A stretch of 42,969 nt of DNA from Acidocella sp. (GTDB lineage Bacteria > Pseudomonadota > Alphaproteobacteria > Acetobacterales > Acetobacteraceae): the NCBI GenBank assembly GCA_026224875.1, contig JAMFRU010000015.1:1-42969 (forward strand), written 5' to 3'. The translations under genes and the position numbers were made by a program. The notes beneath the pieces were generated by a model. That model was not told the DNA's origin, searched no databases, and saw nothing but the letters and a program-made list of their open reading frames with translations. Positions 16,323 to 23,656 of this stretch are shown here, piece after piece (positions within the stretch are counted from its first letter, which is position 1; each line of letters starts with the position of its first letter).

Positions 16323-16560
16323 GATAATTGAATCCGTTTAAAAACATTGGCGCTGCGTAAGCGTTTTTCTGGGTTACATTATGAGAAGCAATTTAAAGGA
16401 AAATTTGTCAAGAAATATTAGGAATAGTTTAGTTTGTGTTACCCCAGATACACGCAAGGTACTGGGGAAGCACAAAAATACAACCTTAACAAGAGTCTCC
16501 TGAAAGGTTGGCTGGTAAACTTTCCGTTATAATGCCCTGTATATGGTCTGTTACATCGCC

Positions 16561-16584
16561 CGCTATATGGCCCGTTATATAGCG
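16561..16584. terminator. Hairpin overlapping the nrdB stop codon
   Basis: CGCTATAT and ATATAGCG (16561-16568 and 16577-16584) form an 8-bp stem with an 8-nt loop across the nrdB TAA (16575-16577). The AT-rich region 16323-16560 beyond it holds no gene I can support; it includes another weak CCCCAG/CTGGGG pair at 16442-16467. Confidence 0.4.
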
Positions 16585-17645
16585 AGGGGCTCGGCATCGC
16601 CGGCGGGGGTAAACTCGGCGAAGGCGTCTTCCCAGCTGCCGGTGGTGGAGGCTTTGCTGTATTCGGTGGAGCGGTTTTCGAAGAAATTGGCGTGTTCGAC
16701 CGCGTTCAGCATCTCGTCCAGCCAGGGCAGCGGGTTTTTCTCGACATGGAAGAGCGAGTTCAGGCCGAGCTGGGCCAGGCGGCGGTCGGCGATGTAGCGG
16801 ATGTAGCGCTTCACCTCTTCGCCGGTCAGGCCCTCAATGGCGCCGAACTCGAACGCGAGGTCGATGAAGGCGTCCTCATGGTCCACGATGGTGGCGCAGG
16901 TGAGGTAGATGTCGCGGCGCAGCTCTTCGGTCCAGATTTCCGGGTTTTCCTGCACGAAGGTGCGGAACAGCTTGATGATGGACTCGCAATGCAGGCTTTC
17001 ATCACGCACGGACCAGGTGATGATTTGCCCCATACCCTTCATTTTGTTGAATCTCGGAAAATTCAGCAGGATGGCGAAGGAGGCGAAGAGCTGCAGGCCC
17101 TCGGTGAAGGCGCCGAAAGCGGCCAGGGTTTTGGCGATCTCATGCTTATTCTCGACCGAAAAGCCGTGCATGAAGTCGTATTTGTCCTTCATCTCCTTGA
17201 ATTTGAGGAAGGCGGAGTATTCGACCTCGGGCATGCCGACGGTGTCGAGCAGATGCGAATAGGCGGCGATATGCACGGTCTCGATGTTCGAGAAGGCGGA
17301 GAGCATCATCAGCACTTCGGTGGGTTTGAACACCTGGCTGTAGCGTTTCATGTAACAGTTGTTCACCTCGACATCCGCCTGGGTGAAGAAGCGGAAGATA
17401 TGGGTGAGCAGGTTACGCTCGCCCAGGGTGAGGTTCTTGTGCCAGTCTTTCACGTCATCGGCCAGCGGCACTTCCTCCGGCAGCCAGTGGACGCGCTGCT
17501 GGGTGAGCCAGGCGTCATAGGCCCAGGGGTAGCGGAACGGCTTGTAGACCGGGTTCTCGGTGAGGAGGTCGAATTTCTGCTCCACGTCCGCTGACGGCGT
17601 GATGATCTGTCCGCTCATAATAAATGCCTTCAAAGACTGGGCCAT
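16575..17645 (-). CDS. nrdB: Ribonucleoside-diphosphate reductase beta subunit (class Ia)
   Basis: A 356-residue NrdB holding the diferric-tyrosyl radical cofactor. The motif N-I-E-T-V-H-I-A-A-Y has Glu, His and the radical Tyr in the class Ia spacing (E-x-x-H-x-x-x-Y). The second iron-binding helix is seen in V-R-D-E-S-L-H-C-E-S. The C-terminal tail is short and acidic, for NrdA binding. The start may be ATG 17645 or the internal ATG 17618 (M-S-G-Q-I-I-T-P), which has GAAGG nine bases upstream. It is separated from nrdA by a small reading frame and three hairpins, which may uncouple its expression. Confidence 0.96.
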   Translation of the reverse strand: MAQSLKAFIMSGQIITPSADVEQKFDLLTENPVYKPFRYPWAYDAWLTQQRVHWLPEEVPLADDVKDWHKNLTLGERNLLTHIFRFFTQADVEVNNCYMKRYSQVFKPTEVLMMLSAFSNIETVHIAAYSHLLDTVGMPEVEYSAFLKFKEMKDKYDFMHGFSVENKHEIAKTLAAFGAFTEGLQLFASFAILLNFPRFNKMKGMGQIITWSVRDESLHCESIIKLFRTFVQENPEIWTEELRRDIYLTCATIVDHEDAFIDLAFEFGAIEGLTGEEVKRYIRYIADRRLAQLGLNSLFHVEKNPLPWLDEMLNAVEHANFFENRSTEYSKASTTGSWEDAFAEFTPAGDAEPLAI

Positions 17646-17670
17646 GTGCCCCGATCCTAACTAATGGGGT

Positions 17671-17738
17671 CCGGGCCTCAGGCCCGGGCGGGGATCCAAG
17701 GGGCGAGGCCCCTTGGCGGGTCCAGGGCAGAGCCCTGG
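17671..17738. repeat. Three tandem perfect hairpins between nrdA and nrdB
   Basis: CCGGGCC-TCA-GGCCCGG (17671-17687), CCAAGGGGC-GAG-GCCCCTTGG (17696-17716) and CCAGGGC-AGA-GCCCTGG (17722-17738) each have 3-nt loops. On the - strand they end GGCCCGGACCCCATTAGTTA, sharing the ACCCC(C)ATTA signature with the elements at 13002 and 23071. They are members of the dispersed repeat family. Confidence 0.75.
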
Positions 17739-17939
17739 CTAAGCGCCATGTATAGCGTCAAATTGCTGAATTGCTCTTTTGATCACCACGTTTTGCTGGC
17801 TCAGCTGCTCTATTAAAATATTGCTAGTAGCGTGAACCATTCGATCTTCGTTCTCTTCGAACTGAAGTTCTAAAAGGGTCCTGTGCCCTTCCCAAGTCGA
17901 GGAGGTTAAAGCAACAACTAGTGGCTGCCTTACTGACAT
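17739..17939 (-). CDS. Possible small protein between nrdA and nrdB
   Basis: Frame of 66 residues from ATG 17939, overlapping the last codons of nrdA and ending exactly at the hairpin cluster: M-S-V-R-Q-P-L-V-V-A-L-T ... D-R-M-V-H-A-T-S-N-I-L-I-E-Q-L-S-Q-Q-N-V-V-I-K-R-A-I-Q-Q-F-D. Composition is clearly AT-richer than nrdA and nrdB. The helical C-terminal half looks protein-like. No family is recognised and no good ribosome site is seen. It may equally be a remnant of inserted DNA that separated nrdA from nrdB. Confidence 0.35.
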   Translation of the reverse strand: MSVRQPLVVALTSSTWEGHRTLLELQFEENEDRMVHATSNILIEQLSQQNVVIKRAIQQFDAIHGA

Positions 17940-19804
17940 GCCAAGCACTCTTCATAATTTGTACCCGCCGCCGCGAGCGCCAACTCCTGGTTCTCCACCG
18001 GCACGGAGTGGAAATCCGCCGCCTTCTCGCGCTTCTCCGACACGTTATCGGCGCGTTGGATGGAGAGCGAGCGGCAATAATACAGCGACTTCACGCCGCG
18101 CTTCCAGGCCTGGAAATGGATCTGGTGCAGGTCGCGTTTGTTTACATTGGCCGGCAAGAAGATGTTGATCGACTGGCTCTGGCAGATGAAGGGGGTGCGG
18201 TCCGCGGCGTGTTCGATGATCCAGCGCTGATCCAGCTCGAAGGCGGTTTTGTAAACGTCCTTCTCGTGCTGGGTGAGGAAGTCGAGATGCTGGACCGAGC
18301 CTTTGGTGGTGGTGATGGAGGACCAGGTTTCCTCGTCATCGCGCCCGTATTTGGCCAGCAGCTTTTGCAGCGGCCGGTTGCGTACGGAGAAGCTGCCCGA
18401 GAGCGTCTTCTGCAGGAACACGTTTGCCGCGATGGGCTCGATGCCGGGCGAGGTGTTGCCGGTGATGATCGAGATGGAGGCGGTCGGGGCGATGGCCATT
18501 TTGTGGGAGAACCGCTCCATGATGCCGAAATCCTTGGCATCGGGGCAGGCGCCGCGCTCATGGGCCAGCTTTTTGGAGGCCGCATCGGCGCCGGCGCGGA
18601 TGTGCTTGAACATCTTGATGTTCCACACTTTCGCCATGACGCTTTCCCAGGGGATGTTCTGGTCCTGGAGGAAGGAGTGGAAGCCCATGACGCCCAGGCC
18701 GACGGAGCGCTCGCGGAAGGCGGCGTATTTCGCCTTCTCCATGGAGTCGGGGGCTTTTTTGATGAAATCTTCCAGCACGTTGTCGAGGAAGCGCATCACA
18801 TCTTCGATGAACTGCTCGTCCTTATGCCACTCGAACCAGGTTTCCAGGTTCAGCGAGGAGAGACAGCAGACGGCTGTGCGCTGCTTGCCGTACTGATCCA
18901 GACCGGTGGGCAGCATGATTTCGGCGCAGAGGTTGGAGGTTTTGACCTCCAGACCTGCGAGTTTGTGCTGCTCGGGGCGGGCGTTGTTCACATGGTCGGA
19001 GAAGATGAGGTATGGCTCGCCGGTTTCGATGCGGGCGGTGAGGATGCGGACCCAAAGGGCGCGGGCGGAGACGCTGCGCACGTGGGACTCATCTTTCGGC
19101 GATTTCAGGGACCACTGCTCATCGGCTTCCACCGCGCGCATGAATGCGTCGGAGAGCAGAATGCCGTGGTGCAGGTTGAGCGCCTTGCGGTTGGGGTCGC
19201 CACCGGTGGGGCGGCGGATTTCCAGGAATTCCTCAATCTCGGGATGCCAGACCGGCAAATACACGGCGGCTGAACCGCGGCGCAGATCGCCCTGGGAGAT
19301 GGCGAGGGTGAGGCTGTCCATAACGCGGATGAAGGGGATGATGCCGGAGGTTTTACCCGCACCTTTCACCTTCTCGCCGATGGAGCGCAGATTGCCCCAG
19401 TAAGAGCCGATGCCGCCGCCCTTGGAGGCGAGCCAGACGTTCTCGTTCCAGAGGCCCAGAATGCCGTCGAGAGAATCGGATGCTTCGTTGAGGAAACAGG
19501 AGATGGGCAGACCGCGATCGGTGCCGCCGTTGGAGAGCACCGGGGTGGCGGGCATGAACCACATTTTCGAAATGTAATCATACAGACGCTGGGCGTGTGC
19601 CTGATCGTCCCCATAATAAGAGGCAACCCGGGCGAAAAGGTCTTGATATGTCTCGCCGGGGAGGAGGTAGCGGTCATCGAGCGTGGCGCGGCCGAAATCG
19701 GTCAGCAGCTCATTCCGTGAGTTGTCCACCTGCACCTGATGGCGTCCGCGCATCTGGACGGCGGTATCGAGCAGGGCGGCTTCAGGTTTCGTCATCATGT
19801 TCAT
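17930..19804 (-). CDS. nrdA: Ribonucleoside-diphosphate reductase alpha subunit, without ATP-cone
   Basis: A 624-residue catalytic subunit that reduces NDPs to dNDPs with NrdB. Catalytic residues are all visible: N-L-C-A-E (radical Cys and Glu), P-I-S-C-F-L and A-V-C-C-L-S (redox pair), S-L-Y-Y-C (radical-transfer Tyr-Tyr) and C-terminal C-L-A-C for thioredoxin exchange. The N-terminus goes directly into the specificity domain, so the roughly 90-residue ATP-cone of E. coli-type NrdA is missing and classic dATP activity inhibition should be absent. The start is ATG 19804 after GAGAGG; the open frame to 19879 is not family-like. Candidate NrdR boxes lie 47-94 bp upstream. Confidence 0.96.
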   Translation of the reverse strand: MNMMTKPEAALLDTAVQMRGRHQVQVDNSRNELLTDFGRATLDDRYLLPGETYQDLFARVASYYGDDQAHAQRLYDYISKMWFMPATPVLSNGGTDRGLPISCFLNEASDSLDGILGLWNENVWLASKGGGIGSYWGNLRSIGEKVKGAGKTSGIIPFIRVMDSLTLAISQGDLRRGSAAVYLPVWHPEIEEFLEIRRPTGGDPNRKALNLHHGILLSDAFMRAVEADEQWSLKSPKDESHVRSVSARALWVRILTARIETGEPYLIFSDHVNNARPEQHKLAGLEVKTSNLCAEIMLPTGLDQYGKQRTAVCCLSSLNLETWFEWHKDEQFIEDVMRFLDNVLEDFIKKAPDSMEKAKYAAFRERSVGLGVMGFHSFLQDQNIPWESVMAKVWNIKMFKHIRAGADAASKKLAHERGACPDAKDFGIMERFSHKMAIAPTASISIITGNTSPGIEPIAANVFLQKTLSGSFSVRNRPLQKLLAKYGRDDEETWSSITTTKGSVQHLDFLTQHEKDVYKTAFELDQRWIIEHAADRTPFICQSQSINIFLPANVNKRDLHQIHFQAWKRGVKSLYYCRSLSIQRADNVSEKREKAADFHSVPVENQELALAAAGTNYEECLACQ

Positions 19805-19850
19805 TGGGCGGCCTCTCGTTCTCGTAAAGCGCATCGCAAAGCGGAGTGCA

Positions 19851-19898
19851 TAACAACATATAGTTAACCCATGCCGCAATCACTACTACATGTCCTGT
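19851..19898 (-). promoter_or_regulatory. Candidate NrdR box pair upstream of nrdA
   Basis: TAACAACATATAGTTA (19851-19866) matches the NrdR consensus ACACWATATATWGTGT at 11 of 16 positions, with nine of ten in the centre. CTACTACATGTCCTGT (19883-19898) matches at 10 of 16. Start-to-start spacing is 32 bp, the three-helical-turn spacing usual for NrdR pairs. They sit just upstream of nrdA. Confidence 0.45.
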
Positions 19899-20044
19899 GA
19901 CAAGTTTTTTGGCCTTGACGAGTCTGCGGCCGAGTCATGGCCTGCTGGCGGTCCCGTGTTGCCGGTATGTTCTAGTGTGGTGCCGGGCCGGGGCGGCGTC
20001 AAGCAGGTTCGGGGGCGTTCGAATCGGGCAAAACCAAGGCGACG

Positions 20045-21121
20045 TTACATTACCCGGCGGGCTAGGCGCTGGAGCGGCGCGTCGAACAGGAAGGCGGCGA
20101 GAGTGCTGGCGGCCAAGGCCATGAACAGCATCAGAAAAAAGGTGGGGAGGGGCGGGAAATGCACGCTGTCGGCCGGGTGGAAGAAGAGATGAGCGCCGAT
20201 AATGAAGCCGGCGCCGGAATGCATTAAATAAAGAGGGTAGGAGATGGCGCCTAAAAGCGCCCAGCGGCGGGAGAGGCGCAGGGTTCTGCTCCGCTCCAAT
20301 GCGCCCAAGGCAAAGATGACGGTGGCGAAGGCGGCGGCGGTGAAGGGCAGGCGAGGGTCGGGTGGGTAGAATGTGCCCCAGGCGTCGAGCCGCAGCAGTA
20401 ATGCCAGGGCCAGCAGGCTGGCGCCCAGGAGCGGCCAGAGCAAGGGGGCGCGCGGCTGCCAGCGGGCGAACACCCAGCCTGCGCCGAGGCCCCCGAAGAA
20501 CATGATGTTGTTAAGGGCGAGGAGATGCGCGGACACGCCCGGCGGGAGCCAGGGCAGCAGAGTGGTGGGGCCGCCCCAGCCGCGCAGATCGTGATACCAG
20601 GCGGCGGCCAGGAGCAGGAACCAGGCCGGCAGCAACACGCGCCGCGCGTAGGGCAGAAGGGCCAGGCCGAAGATGATATAGAAGAGTAACTCCGCACGCA
20701 GCGTCCAGGCCGGCGGGTTGAGCTCGGCGGTGGGGCCGGTGAAGGGCGCCAGAGTGAAGATTTTTAAGAGATAGGCGGTGGAGCAGCCATGCCAGAGCAC
20801 CACCAGCATCGGCACAAGCGAGAGCCAGTAGAGCGGGTAGATGCGCCAGGCACGCCGCCATATGTAATGGGGCAGGCGGGTAAGCTGCCCGGCATCCTGG
20901 TAATGCGCCGTGTAAATGACGAAGCCGGAGAGGGTGAAGAAGAACAGTACCGCGGCACTGGCCGGCATGGGGGGGAGCGGGGCCGGGCCGAGCTTGAACT
21001 CAGGGATGGTGGTGGAGAGATGTTCCAGCGCCACGGCAAATGCCGCGAGAAACCGGGCGATTTCCAGGCTGATGATTTTTGTTCCAGGCTGAATGCCGGC
21101 GGTCTGGCGGCTGGATGGCAA
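20045..21121 (-). CDS. Acyltransferase 3 family membrane protein (OafA-like)
   Basis: A 358-residue polytopic protein with about ten hydrophobic segments. Family signatures: S-L-E-I-A-R-F-L-A-A-F-A-V-A-L-E-H with the conserved Arg and His of TM1, F-F-F-T-L-S-G-F-V-I, R-R-A-W-R-I-Y-P-L-Y-W and W-T-L-R-A-E-L-L-F-Y. These enzymes O-acylate surface glycans or other exported sugars across the inner membrane. Acceptor unknown. It lies alone between nrdA and a methyltransferase gene; the roughly 240 bp before nrdA hold only the NrdR-like region and nothing else I can assign. Confidence 0.92.
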   Translation of the reverse strand: MPSSRQTAGIQPGTKIISLEIARFLAAFAVALEHLSTTIPEFKLGPAPLPPMPASAAVLFFFTLSGFVIYTAHYQDAGQLTRLPHYIWRRAWRIYPLYWLSLVPMLVVLWHGCSTAYLLKIFTLAPFTGPTAELNPPAWTLRAELLFYIIFGLALLPYARRVLLPAWFLLLAAAWYHDLRGWGGPTTLLPWLPPGVSAHLLALNNIMFFGGLGAGWVFARWQPRAPLLWPLLGASLLALALLLRLDAWGTFYPPDPRLPFTAAAFATVIFALGALERSRTLRLSRRWALLGAISYPLYLMHSGAGFIIGAHLFFHPADSVHFPPLPTFFLMLFMALAASTLAAFLFDAPLQRLARRVM

Positions 21122-21204
21122 ACTCGTTCCCTCGGTTAAGGCGGCGTAGTGCGGCTATGGCATTGTGCCATATATGACCGGTGTGAATACCACCATCCGG
21201 AGCG

Positions 21205-21924
21205 CTAAAAAGCGGCGCCATCGCGCAATATGGCCTGGGCTGCCGGGGTGATCCCGGTCTCGTCATGCAGCACAAGTCCGGGGTGGATTTTTGCCCCCGC
21301 ACGGCTGGCTTTGGTGGCGGTGATGATGACCATTTTGGCGGCCAACCCAATGCGGGGCCATAGAGGGATGAGGGTGATGCCCCCGCATTTTTGCGCGCGC
21401 AGCTGCGATGCCGCCTCGGCAAAGCTGGCGGCGGGGAGGATCAGGCTGACGCTGCCTTTGGGGCGCACAACACGCCCCAGTTCGCAGATCCAGGCTTGCA
21501 GAAGTTCCGGCGTGGCGCGGTGGGCGGCGTCGCGCTTGGAGTCCGGCGAGGCGGTACTGGCCTCGTTAAACCAGGGTGGGTTGGCCAGTACGTGATCGAA
21601 GGATTGGGAGGGAAAGGGCAAAGCGGCGGCGTCTCCCCGCACCACAGAAAATCCATGCAAGCCATTGATATTGAAATTTTCATTGGCCAGCGCCGCCAAA
21701 GCCGCCTCGCGCTCTATGCCGATGCCATGCAAGTCCGGCACACGCGTTCCCAGGCACAGCAACGCCGCACCCGCGCCCGTACCGGCTTCCAAAACCCGCT
21801 CCCCAGGGCGCGCCGGCACGACGGCCGCCAGCAAAACGGGCTCGAATCCGCTACGATGACCGTCTCGCAACTGCCTGTAATTAATGCGGTTTCCGAGCAA
21901 ACCGCCGTCCGTCACCCCCGCCAT
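21205..21924 (-). CDS. SAM-dependent methyltransferase, TrmN6 (YfiC)-like
   Basis: A 239-residue class I methyltransferase. The order is G-N-R-I-N-Y-R-Q-L-R-D-G-H-R-S-G-F-E-P, SAM-binding V-L-E-A-G-T-G-A-G-A-A, and N-P-P-W-F catalytic motif as in N6-adenine methyltransferases. E. coli YfiC methylates A37 of tRNA-Val; this protein may be a tRNA or other nucleic-acid methyltransferase of that group. The start is placed at ATG 21924 (M-A-G-V-T-D-G-G-L-L-G-N); the longer frame to 22140 overlaps the divergent prenyl synthase gene. The 75-bp gap to that gene holds both promoters. Confidence 0.88.
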   Translation of the reverse strand: MAGVTDGGLLGNRINYRQLRDGHRSGFEPVLLAAVVPARPGERVLEAGTGAGAALLCLGTRVPDLHGIGIEREAALAALANENFNINGLHGFSVVRGDAAALPFPSQSFDHVLANPPWFNEASTASPDSKRDAAHRATPELLQAWICELGRVVRPKGSVSLILPAASFAEAASQLRAQKCGGITLIPLWPRIGLAAKMVIITATKASRAGAKIHPGLVLHDETGITPAAQAILRDGAAF

Positions 21925-21999
21925 GCCAGGTTGCCCCTTTCGCAAATCCGATGGATATGGTGGTAACGCAAATGCGGGTAACAAGTTAGGGTATCTATC

Positions 22000-23001
22000 G
22001 TGGATGGTGCGACGACGGTAACGGCCGATGCGCTCAGCAGGCTCACCACCCTGCTGGAACGCGATCTCACGGCCACCAACCAGACCATCGTCGCCCGGAT
22101 GGACAGCCCGGTTGCCCTCATCCCGCAACTCGCAGCACATCTCGTCGCCTCCGGCGGCAAACGGCTGCGCCCGCTACTGACTTTGGCCTCGGCCAAGCTC
22201 TGCGGCTATGCCGGCGAGCGGCATATTAAACTCGCGGCCTGCGTCGAGTTTATTCATACAGCTACGCTGCTGCATGATGATGTGGTGGATGAATCGCAGC
22301 TACGGCGCGGCGCGGCCTCAGCCAATGCCGTGTTCGGCAATAAGCCCTCCGTGCTGGTCGGGGATTTCCTCTTCGCCCGCGCCTTTCAGTTGATGGTCGA
22401 GGACGGCTCACTCGACGTGCTGCGAATCCTCTGCGGGGCGTCGGCCACCATCGCCGAGGGCGAAGTGCTGCAGCTGACCACGCAGAACGATCTCACCACC
22501 TCCGAAGACCGGTATTTCCAGGTCATCCGCGGTAAAACCGCGGCTTTGTTCGCCGCCGCCTGCGAAATCGGCGGCATTATCGCCGAACGCAGTGCCGCCG
22601 AATGCGCCGCTCTCGCCCAGTTCGGCATGGACCTCGGCATGGCCTTCCAGCTGGTTGACGACGCGCTCGACTACGCCGCCGACCAGGACGAACTCGGCAA
22701 AGCCGTGGGCGACGATTTCCGCGAAGGCAAACTGACCTACCCCGTGCTCCTCGCCATAGCCGACGCCACCCCGGAAGAACACGAGTTCTGGGCCCGCACC
22801 ATCGAACACAACGAGCAAACCGACGAAGACCTGGCCCAGGCGCTGAAACTGATCAGCCGCCACAACACCATCGCCCGCACCATCGCGCGCGCCGAAAAAT
22901 TCGTAGCCAGCGCCACAACCGCCCTCGCCACCTTCCCCGACAGCGACATGCGCACCACCCTCACCGACGTCGCCCGCTTCACAACGGCACGCAGGTTCTG
23001 A
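22000..23001 (+). CDS. ispB: Long-chain trans-polyprenyl diphosphate synthase (IspB-like)
   Basis: A 333-residue synthase that elongates farnesyl diphosphate with IPP to make the ubiquinone side chain. First Asp-rich motif D-D-V-V-D at 93-97 (L-L-H-D-D-V-V-D-E-S), second D-D-A-L-D at 220-224. The K-R-L-R-P IPP-binding segment and G-K-T-A motif are present. Begins with GTG at 22000; no better start is in frame nearby. The residues upstream of the first DDxxD (I-H-T-A-T-L-L-H) lack bulky aromatic blocks, consistent with a long product. Product length (likely C40-C50) is inferred. Convergent with yajC across a structured repeat. Confidence 0.93.
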   Translation: MDGATTVTADALSRLTTLLERDLTATNQTIVARMDSPVALIPQLAAHLVASGGKRLRPLLTLASAKLCGYAGERHIKLAACVEFIHTATLLHDDVVDESQLRRGAASANAVFGNKPSVLVGDFLFARAFQLMVEDGSLDVLRILCGASATIAEGEVLQLTTQNDLTTSEDRYFQVIRGKTAALFAAACEIGGIIAERSAAECAALAQFGMDLGMAFQLVDDALDYAADQDELGKAVGDDFREGKLTYPVLLAIADATPEEHEFWARTIEHNEQTDEDLAQALKLISRHNTIARTIARAEKFVASATTALATFPDSDMRTTLTDVARFTTARRF

Positions 23002-23232
23002 GGGTTCGGGTGTTTCCACGGAAAAGGCGGGGCTCCGCCCTCGACCCGCTGGGGCCTGAGAGCCCCAGACCCCCATTACCTAAGAATTAAAGAGGGCCTG
23101 CCACCTAGTTGTTATAACAGCTGGGAGGCAGGCCCTCTTTAATTCTTAGGTAGCGGGATCCTAAGGGCCTGTGGCCCTTAGCGGGTCGAGGGCAGAGCCC
23201 TGGCCTTTTCCGTGGAAACGCCCCAGCACTCA
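22999..23232. repeat. Composite symmetric repeat between ispB and yajC stop codons
   Basis: From each TGA stop the outward sequences are similar (CTGAGNG...GGG.GTTTCC). The outer perfect arms GTTTCCACGGAAAAGGC at 23012-23028 pair with 23203-23219. Inside are a GGGGCTCCGCCC module, GCTGGGGCCTGAGAGCCCC, ACCCCCATTACC, the long nested hairpin at 23077-23152 and CTAAGGGCC-TGT-GGCCCTTAG. The most complete copy of the family. Confidence 0.85.
23077..23152. repeat. Nested 76-nt hairpin (copy B)
   Basis: Perfect 26-bp arms (23077-23102 and 23127-23152; TACCTAAGAATTAAAGAGGG, then CCTGCC) surround an inner stem AGTTGTT-AT-AACAGCT containing one G-U pair. Compared with copy A (13011-13080) the loop region and the GCCTGCC part are conserved, but the outer arm differs with compensating changes. 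Confidence 0.88.
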
Positions 23233-23583
23233 GGACTTGTCGTTGGCAGCCGCGGCGGGGGTGTCGGTGATGATGGTTGTGATGGTGCTGCGGACGATGG
23301 TGACGTTGATGTTGGGGGCGATTTCGACGTCTACGTTGTCGGAGCCATCGGCCGCCTTTTTGATCACGCCGATGATGCCGCCGGCGGTGACGACTTTATC
23401 GCCGCGTTTCAGGGAGCTGATTTTGGCTTTGAGTTGTTTCTGCTGCACTTGTTGTGGGCGCAGGAGGATGAACCAGAAGGCGCCGCCGATGAGGAGCCAT
23501 GGGGCGATCTGCATGATCATTCCGACGGCGGGGCTGGCAGCCAGGCCGGAGGCGGTCTGGGCGTATGCGGCTGAGATAAACAT
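23230..23583 (-). CDS. yajC: Preprotein translocase subunit YajC
   Basis: A 117-residue YajC: one membrane helix (I-A-P-W-L-L-I-G-G-A-F-W-F-I-L-L) followed by R-P-Q-Q-V-Q-Q-K, L-K-R-G-D-K-V-V-T-A-G-G-I-I-G-V and an acidic/variable tail. YajC associates with SecDF near the SecYEG translocon. The start is ATG 23583 (M-F-I-S-A-A-Y-A-Q). Unusually for alphaproteobacteria the next gene is not secD; the gene ends in a palindromic repeat and faces ispB. Divergent from the DUF815 ATPase gene, the typical alphaproteobacterial partner. Confidence 0.96.
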   Translation of the reverse strand: MFISAAYAQTASGLAASPAVGMIMQIAPWLLIGGAFWFILLRPQQVQQKQLKAKISSLKRGDKVVTAGGIIGVIKKAADGSDNVDVEIAPNINVTIVRSTITTIITDTPAAAANDKS

Positions 23584-23656
23584 TTTTAATCCTGGTTGCC
23601 GTTGTTCGCGGCGGACCATAGGGTGCGCCGCGTGACAGTCAACAGGACCACGACGA

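Noticed and set aside
16442-16467. CCCCAG/CTGGGG hairpin as nrdB terminator
   Set aside because: About 110 bp beyond the stop, large 14-nt loop and no T-run; too weak to call.
17921-19273. 450-codon + strand open frame
   Set aside because: Antisense shadow of nrdA, whose catalytic motifs are all intact.
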